Counted from the first letter of the stretch, positions 15,868 to 24,429 are shown. The stretch: DNA of 64,000 nt from Pseudarthrobacter sp. C4D7 (GCF_013359725.1 NZ_JABFMW010000008.1:62001-126000); one strand, 5' to 3'. A program made the numbers and translations. The notes: generated by a model from the sequence alone, not told the origin.

Positions 15868-17844
15868 TTAGCCGAGCAGTTTGCGCTGGCGTGACTTGTG
15901 GTCGACGTAGGTTTGGAACGCCTGCTTGGTGGAGTCAAGTTCCGAGACCTGGGAGACGGGCACGTCCCACCAGGCTTCGGAGGACGGGGCGTCCAGCAGG
16001 GGGTCTGATTCGACGTGGATCAGGACTGGTCCGCTGTTTTCGGGGGCGGCTTTGGCGTCGCGGATGGCCTGCTCGAGTTCGGCGATGACCTTTTCCCCCG
16101 GTTCGATCCGGATGACTTTCACGCCCAGGGACTCGGCGTTCAGGGCCAGGTCAACAGGCAGCGTCCCGCCGTCGTCGAAGCTGTGCTGCTCCTCATTCAG
16201 CGTCCGGTACCGGGTGCCGAACCGCTGCGACCCGAGGGATTCGGACAGCGAGCCGATGGACGCGTAACCGTGGTTCTGGATCAGGACCACGATCAGCTTG
16301 ATGCGTTCGGCGACGGCGGTGACCAGTTCGGTGTGCATCATCAGGTAGGAGCCGTCCCCCACCATCACGACGACGTCCCGCACCTGGTCACCCGGGCCGC
16401 CTGCCGCCGTCGTCCTTGCTGCTTCGGCGATGGCTGCGCGCTTGACGCCCAGGCCGCCAGGTATTTCGTAGCCCATGCAGGAGTAGGCGTATTCCACGTG
16501 GTAGCCAAACGGGTCCTGGACCCGCCACATCTTGTGCAGGTCACCGGGCAGGGAGCCGGCGGCGCAAACCACCACGTCGCGGGCGTCCATCGCGCGGTTG
16601 GTGGCGCCGATGATTTCGTTCTGCGCCGGGAGCGGGGTGGAGCGGGTGTCGAAGGCTTCATCCACGGTGGCGTTCCAGCGCTTCTTACCGGCCGCAATCT
16701 TTTGTTCCAGGTCCGCGCCCACGCGGTAGCCGCCCAGGGCTGCATTGAGCTTGGCCAGGGCCTTGCGGGCGTCGGCGACGATCGGCAACGGGGTGCCGTG
16801 CTTGTACGCGTCGATCGGGGCGACGTTGATGTTCACGAACTTCACGTCCGGGTTCTGGAACGCGGTGCGGGATGCGGTGGTGAAGTCCTCGTAGCGGGTG
16901 CCGATACCGATGATCAAGTCCGCCTCGGCGGCGATGGCGTTGGCCACCGTGGTGCCGGTGGAGCCGACGGCGCCGAGGGAGAGCCGGTGGTCCCAGGGCA
17001 GGACGCCGACGCCGGCCTGGGTGTTGCCCACCGGGATGCCGGTCAGCTCGGCGAACTTCGCCAGTTCCTCGTTCGCGTAGGCGTAAAGGACGCCGCCGCC
17101 GGCGATGATCAGCGGGCGCTTGGCTGCACGGATAAGAGCTGCGGCGCGGGCGATGTCCTCGTCGTCGGCATCGGGGCGGCGGATCCGCCACTCCCGCTCG
17201 GCCAGGAATTCGACAGGCACATCGAGGGCTTCGGCCTGGACGTCCTGCGGCAGCGAAATGGTCACCGCCCCGGTCTCGGCCGGGTCGGTGAGGACACGCA
17301 GGCCGTGGTGGAAGGCGGAGAACAGCTGCTCCGGCCGGTTCACCCGGTCAAAGAACTTGGACAGTGGCCGGAACGCGTCGTTGACGGTGATGTCGTAGGC
17401 GTAGGGCTGCTCGAGCTGCTGCAGGACGGGGTCGGCGGCGCGGGTGGCGAACGTGTCGGACGGCAGCAGCAGCACCGGGAGCCGGTTGGCGGTGGCCAGC
17501 GCGGCACCGGTGAGCAGGTTGGACGAACCCGGGCCGATGGAAGTGCTGATCGCGAAGGTCTGCCGGCGGCGCGTGTGCCGGGCGTAGCCGACGGCCTGGT
17601 GCACCTGGGCCTGTTCGTTCCGGCCCTGGTAGTACGGCATCAACGCCGGGTCCTGCTGCTGGTACTGCTTCAGCGCCTGGCCCACGCCGGCCACATTGCC
17701 ATGCCCGAAGATCCCGAAGGTGCCTGGGATGAGCCGCTCACGGTAGTCAACGCCGCCCACCGTGTCCACGGTGTACTGCTGGGAAAGGTATTCGACGACG
17801 GCCTGCGCCACCGTCATCCTGCGCGTTCCTGATGCTGTGCCCAT
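15868..17844 (-). CDS. iolD: 3D-(3,5/4)-trihydroxycyclohexane-1,2-dione hydrolase
   Basis: IolD is a thiamine-diphosphate enzyme that opens the six-membered ring to 5-deoxy-glucuronate. The 658-aa length and sequence fit: IPGTFGIFGHGNVAGVGQAL near residues 40-60, the TSIGPGSSN segment at about 120, and the ThDP-binding region beginning GDGSYLMMHTEL near residue 500. It starts two bases after the aldolase stop and is followed by iolA. Confidence 0.95.
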   Translation of the reverse strand: MGTASGTRRMTVAQAVVEYLSQQYTVDTVGGVDYRERLIPGTFGIFGHGNVAGVGQALKQYQQQDPALMPYYQGRNEQAQVHQAVGYARHTRRRQTFAISTSIGPGSSNLLTGAALATANRLPVLLLPSDTFATRAADPVLQQLEQPYAYDITVNDAFRPLSKFFDRVNRPEQLFSAFHHGLRVLTDPAETGAVTISLPQDVQAEALDVPVEFLAEREWRIRRPDADDEDIARAAALIRAAKRPLIIAGGGVLYAYANEELAKFAELTGIPVGNTQAGVGVLPWDHRLSLGAVGSTGTTVANAIAAEADLIIGIGTRYEDFTTASRTAFQNPDVKFVNINVAPIDAYKHGTPLPIVADARKALAKLNAALGGYRVGADLEQKIAAGKKRWNATVDEAFDTRSTPLPAQNEIIGATNRAMDARDVVVCAAGSLPGDLHKMWRVQDPFGYHVEYAYSCMGYEIPGGLGVKRAAIAEAARTTAAGGPGDQVRDVVVMVGDGSYLMMHTELVTAVAERIKLIVVLIQNHGYASIGSLSESLGSQRFGTRYRTLNEEQHSFDDGGTLPVDLALNAESLGVKVIRIEPGEKVIAELEQAIRDAKAAPENSGPVLIHVESDPLLDAPSSEAWWDVPVSQVSELDSTKQAFQTYVDHKSRQRKLLG

Positions 17845-17846
17845 GG

Positions 17847-18785
17847 CTAGTTCTCCGGGGTTTCAGTGGTGTGGTGCAGAAGCGAGGCGGCCGCGGCAAC
17901 AGCGCCGGCGACGTCCCCGTCAGCGGGGTAGAGGAGGGCGCGGCCAACCGTGAGGCCCTGCACGCCGGGAAGGGCAAGCGCGGCCCCCCAGCTGGCGAAA
18001 ACCTCGTCCTGGGATCCGTCCGGGTCACCGCCCAGCAGGACGGTGGGCATGGTGGTGGCAGCCATGACGCGTTCCATCTCGGCCACTACGGGAATCTTCA
18101 TCCACGTATAGGCGCTGGTGGACCCCAAGCCCTCGGCGATGGCGATGGACTTGATGACGGCGTTGGTAGAGAGGTCGTTGCGGACCCGGCCGTTCTCGCG
18201 GACGGAGAGGAACGGCTCCACCATGGCAATCAGCTTCCGCGCCGCCAGCGAGTCGATGGCCTTGGCCGTCGCTTCCAAGGTCACCACGGTGTCGGGGTCG
18301 CCCAGGCAGATCCGGGTCAGCATCTTGCCGCCGTCGGCACCGAGCGCTTTGAGTGCGGCAGCGGTATGGCCGGTGAAACGGTCGTCGAACTCGTTGACCA
18401 GCCCGGACAGGCCGCCCCGGTTCATCGAACCAAACACCAGTTTTCCGTCCAGGGCGCCCAGCAGGAGCAGGTCGTCCAAGATGTCCGGGGAGGCCAGGAC
18501 GCCGTCCACGGCCGGGTTGGCCAGCGCCACCTGCAAGCGGTCCAGCAGCTGCCGGCGGTCTGCCATGGCCACGGGATCGCCGCCGACGGACAGGGCGCCC
18601 CGGGCCGGGTGGTCGGCGGCGACGATAAAGTTCTGCCGCCCGGCTTTCACCCCTGGGTGGCGGCGGCGGGACGTCGCCGCCCGGGCCACGGCCTCCGGAT
18701 CTTCGAGGCGGATGGTGCTCAGGTGCTCGTACCGGCGGGGATCATTCTCCACGGCGTTGCTCGAGGCGACGGGGGTGAGGGTCAC
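17847..18785 (-). CDS. Cgl0159-type (beta/alpha)8 aldolase, probable 2-deoxy-5-keto-gluconate-6-phosphate aldolase
   Basis: A 312-aa protein of the DeoC/FbaB-like class I aldolase superfamily, in the group named after a Corynebacterium inositol-cluster protein. Features include FIVAADHPARGAL near residue 53, LVFGSMNRGGLSG, KMLTRICLGD and the second-domain Lys in YTWMKIPVV. No iolJ homologue is present in the window, so this protein is the best candidate for splitting phosphorylated 2-deoxy-5-keto-gluconate into dihydroxyacetone phosphate and malonate semialdehyde. The start is GTG 18785, overlapping the iolC stop (GTGA), which implies translational coupling. Confidence 0.8.
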   Translation of the reverse strand: MTLTPVASSNAVENDPRRYEHLSTIRLEDPEAVARAATSRRRHPGVKAGRQNFIVAADHPARGALSVGGDPVAMADRRQLLDRLQVALANPAVDGVLASPDILDDLLLLGALDGKLVFGSMNRGGLSGLVNEFDDRFTGHTAAALKALGADGGKMLTRICLGDPDTVVTLEATAKAIDSLAARKLIAMVEPFLSVRENGRVRNDLSTNAVIKSIAIAEGLGSTSAYTWMKIPVVAEMERVMAATTMPTVLLGGDPDGSQDEVFASWGAALALPGVQGLTVGRALLYPADGDVAGAVAAAASLLHHTTETPEN

Positions 18786-19804
18786 AGTGCTGCTCCTTCG
18801 GTGGCAAGCTGCGAAGCACCGGAGCCCGTAGCCGGCACAGCGCGTCCGCGTTCGGCCAGCAGCGAGGTGACCTCGTCCGGCGTCGGCATCGCATCGGCGC
18901 AGGACAGGCGGGAGGCCACAATGGCACCGGCGGCGTTGGCGTAGTCCAGGACCTGCTCCAGCGGCCACCCGGACAGCAGGCCGTGGCAGAAGGCGCCGCC
19001 GAAGGAATCGCCGGCACCCAGGCCGTTGAGGGTTTCCACCGGAACGGGGGCGGAGACCACGCGCTCGGTACGGGTTTTGGCCATCACGCCTTCAGCACCG
19101 AGCTTGACGACGGCGATCTCAACGCCGGCGGCAAGCAGCCTGTCCGCCTGCTCATCAGGGGTCCCCTCCCCCACGGCCACGGCGCACTCCCTGTCATTGC
19201 CGATGGCCACGGTGACGTGCGGGAGGATCCTGGCCACCTGGGCGCGGGCTTCCTCTTCGGACGCCCAGAACATGGGCCGGTAGTCCAGGTCCAGGACGGT
19301 GAACTGCCCCTGGCCCAGGCCTGTGCGGGGGCGGGCCTGGTGGGCGGCGAGGTGCGCGGACCGGGACGGTTCCTGGCACAGCCCCGTCACCGTGGACCAG
19401 AAGATCCCGGCGTTGCGGATGGCTCCCAGGTCCAGCTCTTCAGCCTCGATCTGCAGGTCCGGGGCGGTGGGGAACCGGCCGTAGAAATACAGCGGAAACT
19501 CGTCCGTGGCGGGCTTGATCGCGCAAAAGGTCACCGGTGTCTGCAGGCCCGGGACCGGCGTGACGAAAGTGTCGTCGACGCTGAACTTGTGCAGTTCGCG
19601 GTGGAGGTAGGTGCCGAATGCATCATCCCCGGTGCGGGTGATGACGCCGGTCCGCCGGCCGTGCCGGGCAGCGGCAACAGCAACATTGGACGGTGAACCG
19701 CCAAGGTATTTGCCGAAGGAGTTGACGTCCTCCAGGCCAACCCCGATGTCGTTCGGGTAGATATCAACGCTGATGCGCCCGATCGTAAGGAGCTCGTGGG
19801 TCAC
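18782..19804 (-). CDS. iolC: 5-dehydro-2-deoxygluconokinase (PfkB family)
   Basis: IolC phosphorylates 2-deoxy-5-keto-gluconate. It is 340 aa, with the PfkB opening LTIGRISVDIYPNDIG, the sugar-binding FGKYLGGSPSNVAVAAARHG (about residues 29-48), and the second signature NGLGAGDSFGGAFCHG with the catalytic Asp. The start is GTG 19804; no ATG fits. It is the first gene of the minus-strand operon iolC-aldolase-iolD-iolA-iolE-iolG. Confidence 0.93.
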   Translation of the reverse strand: MTHELLTIGRISVDIYPNDIGVGLEDVNSFGKYLGGSPSNVAVAAARHGRRTGVITRTGDDAFGTYLHRELHKFSVDDTFVTPVPGLQTPVTFCAIKPATDEFPLYFYGRFPTAPDLQIEAEELDLGAIRNAGIFWSTVTGLCQEPSRSAHLAAHQARPRTGLGQGQFTVLDLDYRPMFWASEEEARAQVARILPHVTVAIGNDRECAVAVGEGTPDEQADRLLAAGVEIAVVKLGAEGVMAKTRTERVVSAPVPVETLNGLGAGDSFGGAFCHGLLSGWPLEQVLDYANAAGAIVASRLSCADAMPTPDEVTSLLAERGRAVPATGSGASQLATEGAAL

Positions 19805-19913
19805 GGGAATCGTGGACCTTTCTGGAGTCTGGCCCGGGCCCTGTGGGGAACAGGACTTCCGGAGCTGGCAGGCCGTGGCGTGGGCCACAGGGACCACTCT
19901 GCCCTACAATAAA

Positions 19914-19947
19914 TGTCCTGTCAAAGGTTTGTACTGACATGCTTACA
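19914..19947 (-). promoter_or_regulatory. iolC operon control region
   Basis: The region contains a TTGACA (reverse of 19919-19924) within the TGTCCTGTCAA block. Next to it is a 21-base element (19927-19947) with core TTTGTACTGACAT, found again at 20415-20435 with two differences. The core holds a TGT-N4-ACA dyad. Confidence 0.5.
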
Positions 19948-19989
19948 TCAAGAATTTGGTGTGCACGCAGACAATGACCCACCCCGCCG

Positions 19990-20394
19990 CTAGCTGCCGG
20001 GGACGGCCAGTTCGCCGGTCACGTACTGCGCGCGGCCAAAGCCGAAGGACCAGTCGGCGGCAGTGTTTTCGACATAGCCAATGAAGACGTCCTCTCCGGC
20101 CACGCCCACCGCTGCGAGCCTGTCCGCCACTGAGGCAAAGAGCTGCTGCCTGGCCTCCTGGGACCGGCCACCTTGGGTGAAGATCTGAATCATCACCACT
20201 CCGCTGGTCCGCTCGAAGCCCAGTCCGGCGTCCTGGGCGAAGATCCGGCCCTGCGGGTGCTCGGTAATGATGTGGAAGTAATCGCGCTCGGGGATGCCGT
20301 ATTCCGCAAGGATGGCATCGTGGATACTGCGGCTCAACTGCTGCAGCTCCTCCGCGGCGCGGCCTTCATTAACGTCAATGCGAACCAATGGCAT
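19990..20394 (-). CDS. Tautomerase-superfamily protein (4-oxalocrotonate tautomerase/MIF fold)
   Basis: A 134-aa protein whose start, ATG 20394 with GAGGGAGAG upstream, leaves Pro as residue 2, the catalytic N-terminal proline of tautomerases (MPLVRIDVNEG). It also shows SIHDAILAEYGIPERDYFHI. A longer frame from 20436 would bury this proline and is rejected. Such enzymes isomerise enols of 2-oxo acids or act as dehalogenases. It shares a promoter element with the iolC operon, suggesting co-regulation; the substrate is unknown. Confidence 0.85.
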   Translation of the reverse strand: MPLVRIDVNEGRAAEELQQLSRSIHDAILAEYGIPERDYFHIITEHPQGRIFAQDAGLGFERTSGVVMIQIFTQGGRSQEARQQLFASVADRLAAVGVAGEDVFIGYVENTAADWSFGFGRAQYVTGELAVPGS

Positions 20395-20414
20395 GAGATC
20401 TCTCCCTCGCAGTA

Positions 20415-20435
20415 GTTTGTACTGACATACTAACA
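20415..20435 (-). promoter_or_regulatory. Repeat of the iolC control element upstream of the tautomerase gene
   Basis: The 21 bases match 19927-19947 at 19 positions. On the minus strand a TAGTAT -10-like box precedes TGTCAGTACA, with TTGCGC 18 bases upstream as a possible -35. The dyad would overlie the start point. Confidence 0.5.
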
Positions 20436-20493
20436 AGCACCGGTCTGTCCGCGCAAGAACCCCTTGCGGAGTCAGCAGATGCGGGCATATCGT

Positions 20494-20531
20494 TAATCAA
20501 CTATTCTGTTGATCAACCTTTTAGTTGATTA
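20494..20531. promoter_or_regulatory. Nested ArsR-type operator
   Basis: TAATCAACT (20494-20502) and AGTTGATTA (20523-20531) flank a central GTTGATCAAC (20508-20517) with 5-base spacers. All share one symmetry centre at 20512.5. This lies immediately before the arsR start, fitting autorepression. Confidence 0.75.
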
Positions 20532-20546
20532 TTGAAGGCGGAAATG

Positions 20547-20906
20547 ATGGCAGATGACGACGCGGCCCTGGACGTGGCCTTCACGGCCCTGGCCGACCCC
20601 GTCCGCCGCCGCATCATTGCCCGGCTAAGCCACGGTCCGGCCACGGTGAACGAGCTGGCCGAGCCCTTCGAGATTTCCAAGCAGGCAGTCTCGAAGCACA
20701 TCCAGGTACTCGAGCAGGCGCAATTGGTCACCCGCAGCAGGGACGCCCAGCGCCGGCCCGTCCACCTGAACCCTGCACGGCTGGAGGCGCTTACGGCCTG
20801 GATCGATCGGTACCGGCTGGTCCGCGAAGGGCAGTTCCGCAGCCTCGATGCGGTGCTTGAATCCAGCGCCGGGCACACGGCGCCCACGGCAAAGGACAGA
20901 AAATGA
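20547..20906 (+). CDS. ArsR-family regulator
   Basis: A 119-aa winged-helix regulator without metal-binding cysteines. The helix-turn-helix is VNELAEPFEISKQAVSKHIQVLEQAQLVTR (about residues 30-60), after the ALADPVRRRIIARL helix typical of the SdpR/YdfF subgroup. I chose ATG 20547; ATG 20544 is possible. It overlaps the SRPBCC gene by ATGA, the usual arrangement in which the regulator controls its partner. Confidence 0.9.
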   Translation: MADDDAALDVAFTALADPVRRRIIARLSHGPATVNELAEPFEISKQAVSKHIQVLEQAQLVTRSRDAQRRPVHLNPARLEALTAWIDRYRLVREGQFRSLDAVLESSAGHTAPTAKDRK

Positions 20907-21385
20907 CCAATCCACTAAAGATCACGGCCCCCGAGGGACTCCCCTACATCGACTTCGAGCGGGAGTTCGACTTTCCGCTGGCGGACGTGTTCCGGGCCCA
21001 CAAGGACCCCGAGCTGGTGGCCCAATGGCTCGGCCCACGGGGCATGAAGATGGAAATGGACCACTACGACTTCCGCACCGGCGGCAGCTACCGGTACATC
21101 CATACCGGTCCGGAGGGGGTGCCGTATGAGTTCCGTGGCGTCTTCCACACGGTGCGCGAGAACGAGTTCGCCCTGCAGACCTTCGAGTTCGGCGGCTATC
21201 CGGACTCGGTCAGCCTGGAGTCCATGACGTTTGAGGAGCTCGACGCCGGCCGGTGCCGGCTCCGCGGCCACGCCATGTATCAGAGCATGGAGGCACGGGA
21301 CGGCATGCTCCACTCCGGCATGGAGGGCGGCATGTCCGAAGGCTACGAGCGGCTGGACGAACTGTTGGCGGGCACGCCGGCCTGA
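20903..21385 (+). CDS. SRPBCC (AHSA1/START-like) domain protein
   Basis: A 160-aa protein with the Activator-of-Hsp90-like fold: EREFDFPLADVFRAHKDPELVAQWLGPRGM near the start, GGSYRYIHTGPEGVPYEFRGVFHTV, and the C-terminal GMLHSGMEGGMSEGYERLDELL helix. This hydrophobic-cavity fold binds small lipophilic ligands. It is coupled to the ArsR gene, a very common pair of unknown physiological role. Its 3' end overlaps the convergent isomerase gene by 43 bases. Confidence 0.88.
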   Translation: MTNPLKITAPEGLPYIDFEREFDFPLADVFRAHKDPELVAQWLGPRGMKMEMDHYDFRTGGSYRYIHTGPEGVPYEFRGVFHTVRENEFALQTFEFGGYPDSVSLESMTFEELDAGRCRLRGHAMYQSMEARDGMLHSGMEGGMSEGYERLDELLAGTPA

Positions 21386-22161
21386 CGCAGGCGGAGGGCT
21401 TCGTCCAGTACGTGGCCGAGGTTGGCCGTATCGTGGGCGAAGCGGCCCAGGAAGAGTCCGTCCGCGGCCGGCAGCCGGGGAAGCAGCCCGGGGCCGGCGC
21501 TCCCGCCGTAGATGAGGGGGCAGGCCGGCTCCAGGGCTGCCCGGATCTGCGCCAGGACGGCGTTGACGTGGTGCGGCGGGGCGGGCTCCTGCGCACCGAT
21601 GGCCCAGACCGGTTCGTAGGCCAGGACCAGGCGGTTCAGCAGCGCCGGATCGCCGTCCGTGGCGGCGCGTGCCTGCTCCACGCAGAAGGTGGCGGCAGCC
21701 CCGGCGTCGAGCCTGTCCGGTTCGCCGATACAGAGCAGCGGGGTGAGGGAATGGTCGACGGCGGCACGCACCTTGCGTGCCACCACGGCGTCATCCTCAC
21801 CGAACAGCCGGCGGCGTTCTGCGTGGCCGATCTCGACAAGTGAGACGCCGAGCTCGGCCAGCATGCCGGGGCTGACTTCACCGGTCAGCGGCCCGTCGCC
21901 CCAGGCGCAGTTCTGCGCTCCAAGGAGTACCGGCGACCCCGCCAGGATCCGCGCGGCAGGCTCCAGGACCGGGAAGGATGGAATGACGAAGACCCGGACC
22001 GGGGACTCCGCGGCGGAATCCGTGCCCAGTCCGGGCCTGTCATCCACGATGGAACGCACCTCCGACAGCCAGCGCAGGCTTTCCTGGTAACCCAGGTACA
22101 TCTTGGTGCTGACACCGATGTAGCGGGGGCCGTTGCCTGTGCTGCTGCCGGAGGTGCTCAT
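21343..22161 (-). CDS. lerI: TIM-like isomerase, probable L-erythrulose-1-phosphate isomerase
   Basis: A 272-aa triose-phosphate-isomerase-fold protein. The general acid/base residues are kept: Lys20, His113 and Glu183 in AYEPVWAIG. The surrounding consensus is altered: the usual NWK becomes STK and the usual IGHSERR becomes IGHAERR. That fits the EryH/LerI branch, which interconverts L-erythrulose-1-phosphate and D-erythrulose-4-phosphate, rather than glycolytic TpiA. The gene is part of a minus-strand cluster with an RpiB-like isomerase and a DhaK-type kinase, the usual partners. The name is assigned from family and context. Confidence 0.78.
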   Translation of the reverse strand: MSTSGSSTGNGPRYIGVSTKMYLGYQESLRWLSEVRSIVDDRPGLGTDSAAESPVRVFVIPSFPVLEPAARILAGSPVLLGAQNCAWGDGPLTGEVSPGMLAELGVSLVEIGHAERRRLFGEDDAVVARKVRAAVDHSLTPLLCIGEPDRLDAGAAATFCVEQARAATDGDPALLNRLVLAYEPVWAIGAQEPAPPHHVNAVLAQIRAALEPACPLIYGGSAGPGLLPRLPAADGLFLGRFAHDTANLGHVLDEALRLRQAGVPANSSSSRS

Positions 22162-22190
22162 GGTTTCCTTGCGTGGATGGTGTGGTGCGC

Positions 22191-23537
22191 TCAGTCGAGC
22201 AGGTCGTCGGCCTTGTTCTTGAACCGCCTCGTGGCGAACATCATTGCGGCCGCCACAAACGGCAGGACGCCCAGGGCATAGACGCCCATGGAGCCCGTTG
22301 GCGACTGGGTGGCCTCATTGACTGCGGTCCGCAGGATGGGTGCCACGAAGCCGCCCAGGTTGCCGAGGGAGTTGATCAACCCGATGCCTGCCGCGGCAGC
22401 AGACCCGGCGAGGAACGCGGTGGGGTACGACCACACCACGGGGCCAACGGCCAGGAAGCTGCAGACTGCCAGGGTAATGAAGATCATGCCCAGCACCGGC
22501 TGGTGGTTGGTCCCCGCCCACGCCGAGCCAAAGATGCACAGGCCGGTGGAGATGAACAGGATGGTGCCGAACTTCCGGCGCTTGGCCACGGTATCTGCCG
22601 CCTTGCCGATGAAGTAGCAGGAGAAGATGCCGAAGAACCATGGAACGGCGATCAGCAGGCCGACGGCGAGTCCCACCTTCTGCCCGGTGAGGGAGGACAC
22701 CTGCTGCGGAAGGAAGAAGGTCACACCATAGACGGCGACCTGGAGGCAGAAGTAGATGACGGTGAAGTACCAGACGCGGCCGTTGCGCATGGCGGCGAGG
22801 ATGCCGCGGGGCCCGGTCTCGTCCTTGATGGTGTCTTCAAGTGCCATGACCTCCTTCAGCGCATACTTTTCCTCGCGGCTGAGGAATTTGGCCTTTTCCG
22901 GGCCGTTGATCAGGAAGAAGAAGGCCGCAATGCCTGCCAGGACGGCCAGCAGGCCTTCGACGAAGAACATGACCTGCCAGCCGCGCAGGCCCGGCACCTG
23001 GTCGCCAATGTTGATCAGCCAGCCCGAAAGCGGGTTGCCGATCATCTGGGAGAACGGCTGGGCCAGGTAGAAGATGGCGAACATCTGGACCCGTACCTTG
23101 TTGGGGAACCACTCGGCGAGGTACATGATGACGCCGGGGAACAGCCCGGCCTCGGTGACGCCCAGGAGGAAACGCAGGATCACGAACGAGGTCTCGCCCT
23201 GCACGAACGCGAAACACGCGGAGACGATGCCCCAGGTGATGGCGATGCGCGCCAGCCAGATCTTGGCGCCAACCTTCTTGAGCAGCAGGTTGCTGGGGAT
23301 TTCGAAGATGGCGTAGCCAATGAAGAAGATGCCGGCACCGAGGGCGAAGGCCGCGGCGGACACCCCCTTGTCTGCTCCCAGGGCCGCCTCGGCAAAGCCG
23401 ACGTTGGTGCGGTCAAGGAAAGACACGACGTACAGGATGACCAGCATCGGCATGAGCCGGCGGGCCGCCTTGGAAATCGCGGACTTCAGGACCGGACGGC
23501 CCAGAAGTTCCTTGGATGTTGCGGTGGTTTCTGACAC
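22191..23537 (-). CDS. MFS transporter (anion:cation symporter-like)
   Basis: A 448-aa, 12-helix transporter. The opening RRLMPMLVILYVVSFLDRTNVGFAEAAL and GVTEAGLFPGVIMYLAEWFP are typical of the ACS family (phthalate, tartrate, galactonate carriers). It precedes lerI by 29 bases on the minus strand and follows an SDR. It probably imports the C4 compound consumed by this cluster. ACS members favour acids, which leaves open whether the substrate is a tetritol or an aldonate-like acid. Confidence 0.88.
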   Translation of the reverse strand: MSETTATSKELLGRPVLKSAISKAARRLMPMLVILYVVSFLDRTNVGFAEAALGADKGVSAAAFALGAGIFFIGYAIFEIPSNLLLKKVGAKIWLARIAITWGIVSACFAFVQGETSFVILRFLLGVTEAGLFPGVIMYLAEWFPNKVRVQMFAIFYLAQPFSQMIGNPLSGWLINIGDQVPGLRGWQVMFFVEGLLAVLAGIAAFFFLINGPEKAKFLSREEKYALKEVMALEDTIKDETGPRGILAAMRNGRVWYFTVIYFCLQVAVYGVTFFLPQQVSSLTGQKVGLAVGLLIAVPWFFGIFSCYFIGKAADTVAKRRKFGTILFISTGLCIFGSAWAGTNHQPVLGMIFITLAVCSFLAVGPVVWSYPTAFLAGSAAAAGIGLINSLGNLGGFVAPILRTAVNEATQSPTGSMGVYALGVLPFVAAAMMFATRRFKNKADDLLD

Positions 23538-23633
23538 AACACTCTCCTTCGAGTGGTGACGTTGGGGTTCCCTGGCAGGCCGGCGGCCTGCGGGGCTTAT
23601 GGGGGCGCCCGGTCGGTGATGCCGGGGACGCGG

Positions 23634-24401
23634 TCAGTGCATGTACAGGCCGCCGTCGACGTTCAGCGTCTGGCCGGAGATGTAGCCGGCGTCCTCGCCG
23701 ATGAGGAAGGAGATGGCAGCCGCGATGTCGCGGGTGGTGCCCACCCGGTTCACCACGAGGTCCATGACCAGTTCATCCTTGCGTTCCTCGCTGAGGGTGC
23801 CGCCCATGATGTCGGTGTCGATCGGACCGGGCGAGATCGCATTGACTGTGATGTCGTACTCACCCAGTTCGCGGGCGGTGGCGCGGGTCAGTCCGATCAC
23901 GCCGGCCTTCGCTACGGAGTACGGGGTCTTGCTGAACGTGCCGCCGCCGCGCTGGGCGGAGACCGAAGAGATGTTCACGATCCGGCCCAGCCGGTTCTTC
24001 ACCATCGATTCGGCGGCCCGACGGGTCGCGTAGTGCACGCCGTTCATGTTGATGTTGAGCACCCGGTCCCATTCGCCGGCGTCGAGCTCGAGGTAGGGAA
24101 CCGGGGAGCTGACGCCCGCGATGTTCGCCAGCGCCACCAGCTGCGGAAGCTCGGCTTCGATCTCATCGATGGCGGCGCGGACCGAGGCTTCGTCGCCGAT
24201 GTTGGCGCCGGCACCGTGGGCCTTGACACCGTGCTTTTCGGCCAGTTCCTTGGCCAGGCTCTTGCTGGCGGCGTCGTCAAGGTCGATCACGCCGATGTTC
24301 CAGCCGCGTTCGGCAAGGTAGACGGCCGTGGCGCGGCCGATGCCGCGTTCAGAGACGGCGCCGGTGACAATCACGGTGCGGTCTGCGGGGAAAACTGTCA
24401 T
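23634..24401 (-). CDS. Short-chain dehydrogenase/reductase, probable tetritol or erythrulose dehydrogenase
   Basis: A 255-aa classical SDR. Cofactor motif VTGAVSERGIGRA (about residues 12-24), NIAGVSS, and the catalytic Ser-Tyr-Lys in ISSVSAQRGGG...YSVAKAG. It ends with the usual GQTLNVDGGLYMH. The start ATG 24401 has AGAAGGA upstream. It is about half identical by eye to the SDR at 29573, so two polyol dehydrogenases of different substrate handedness are plausible, as in tetritol pathways that use separate D- and L-threitol dehydrogenases. Confidence 0.85.
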   Translation of the reverse strand: MTVFPADRTVIVTGAVSERGIGRATAVYLAERGWNIGVIDLDDAASKSLAKELAEKHGVKAHGAGANIGDEASVRAAIDEIEAELPQLVALANIAGVSSPVPYLELDAGEWDRVLNINMNGVHYATRRAAESMVKNRLGRIVNISSVSAQRGGGTFSKTPYSVAKAGVIGLTRATARELGEYDITVNAISPGPIDTDIMGGTLSEERKDELVMDLVVNRVGTTRDIAAAISFLIGEDAGYISGQTLNVDGGLYMH

Positions 24402-24429
24402 GGAATGTTCCTTCTGGTTCAGGGAGGGG

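Noticed and set aside
14108..17832. Long plus-strand frames opposite iolA and iolD
   Set aside because: They mirror well-recognised enzymes, lack ribosome sites and show compositional shadow sequence.
21343..22161. Calling this gene glycolytic tpiA
   Set aside because: Altered active-site neighbours and the erythrulose-type neighbourhood argue for a specialised paralogue. Glycolytic tpiA normally lies with gap and pgk.
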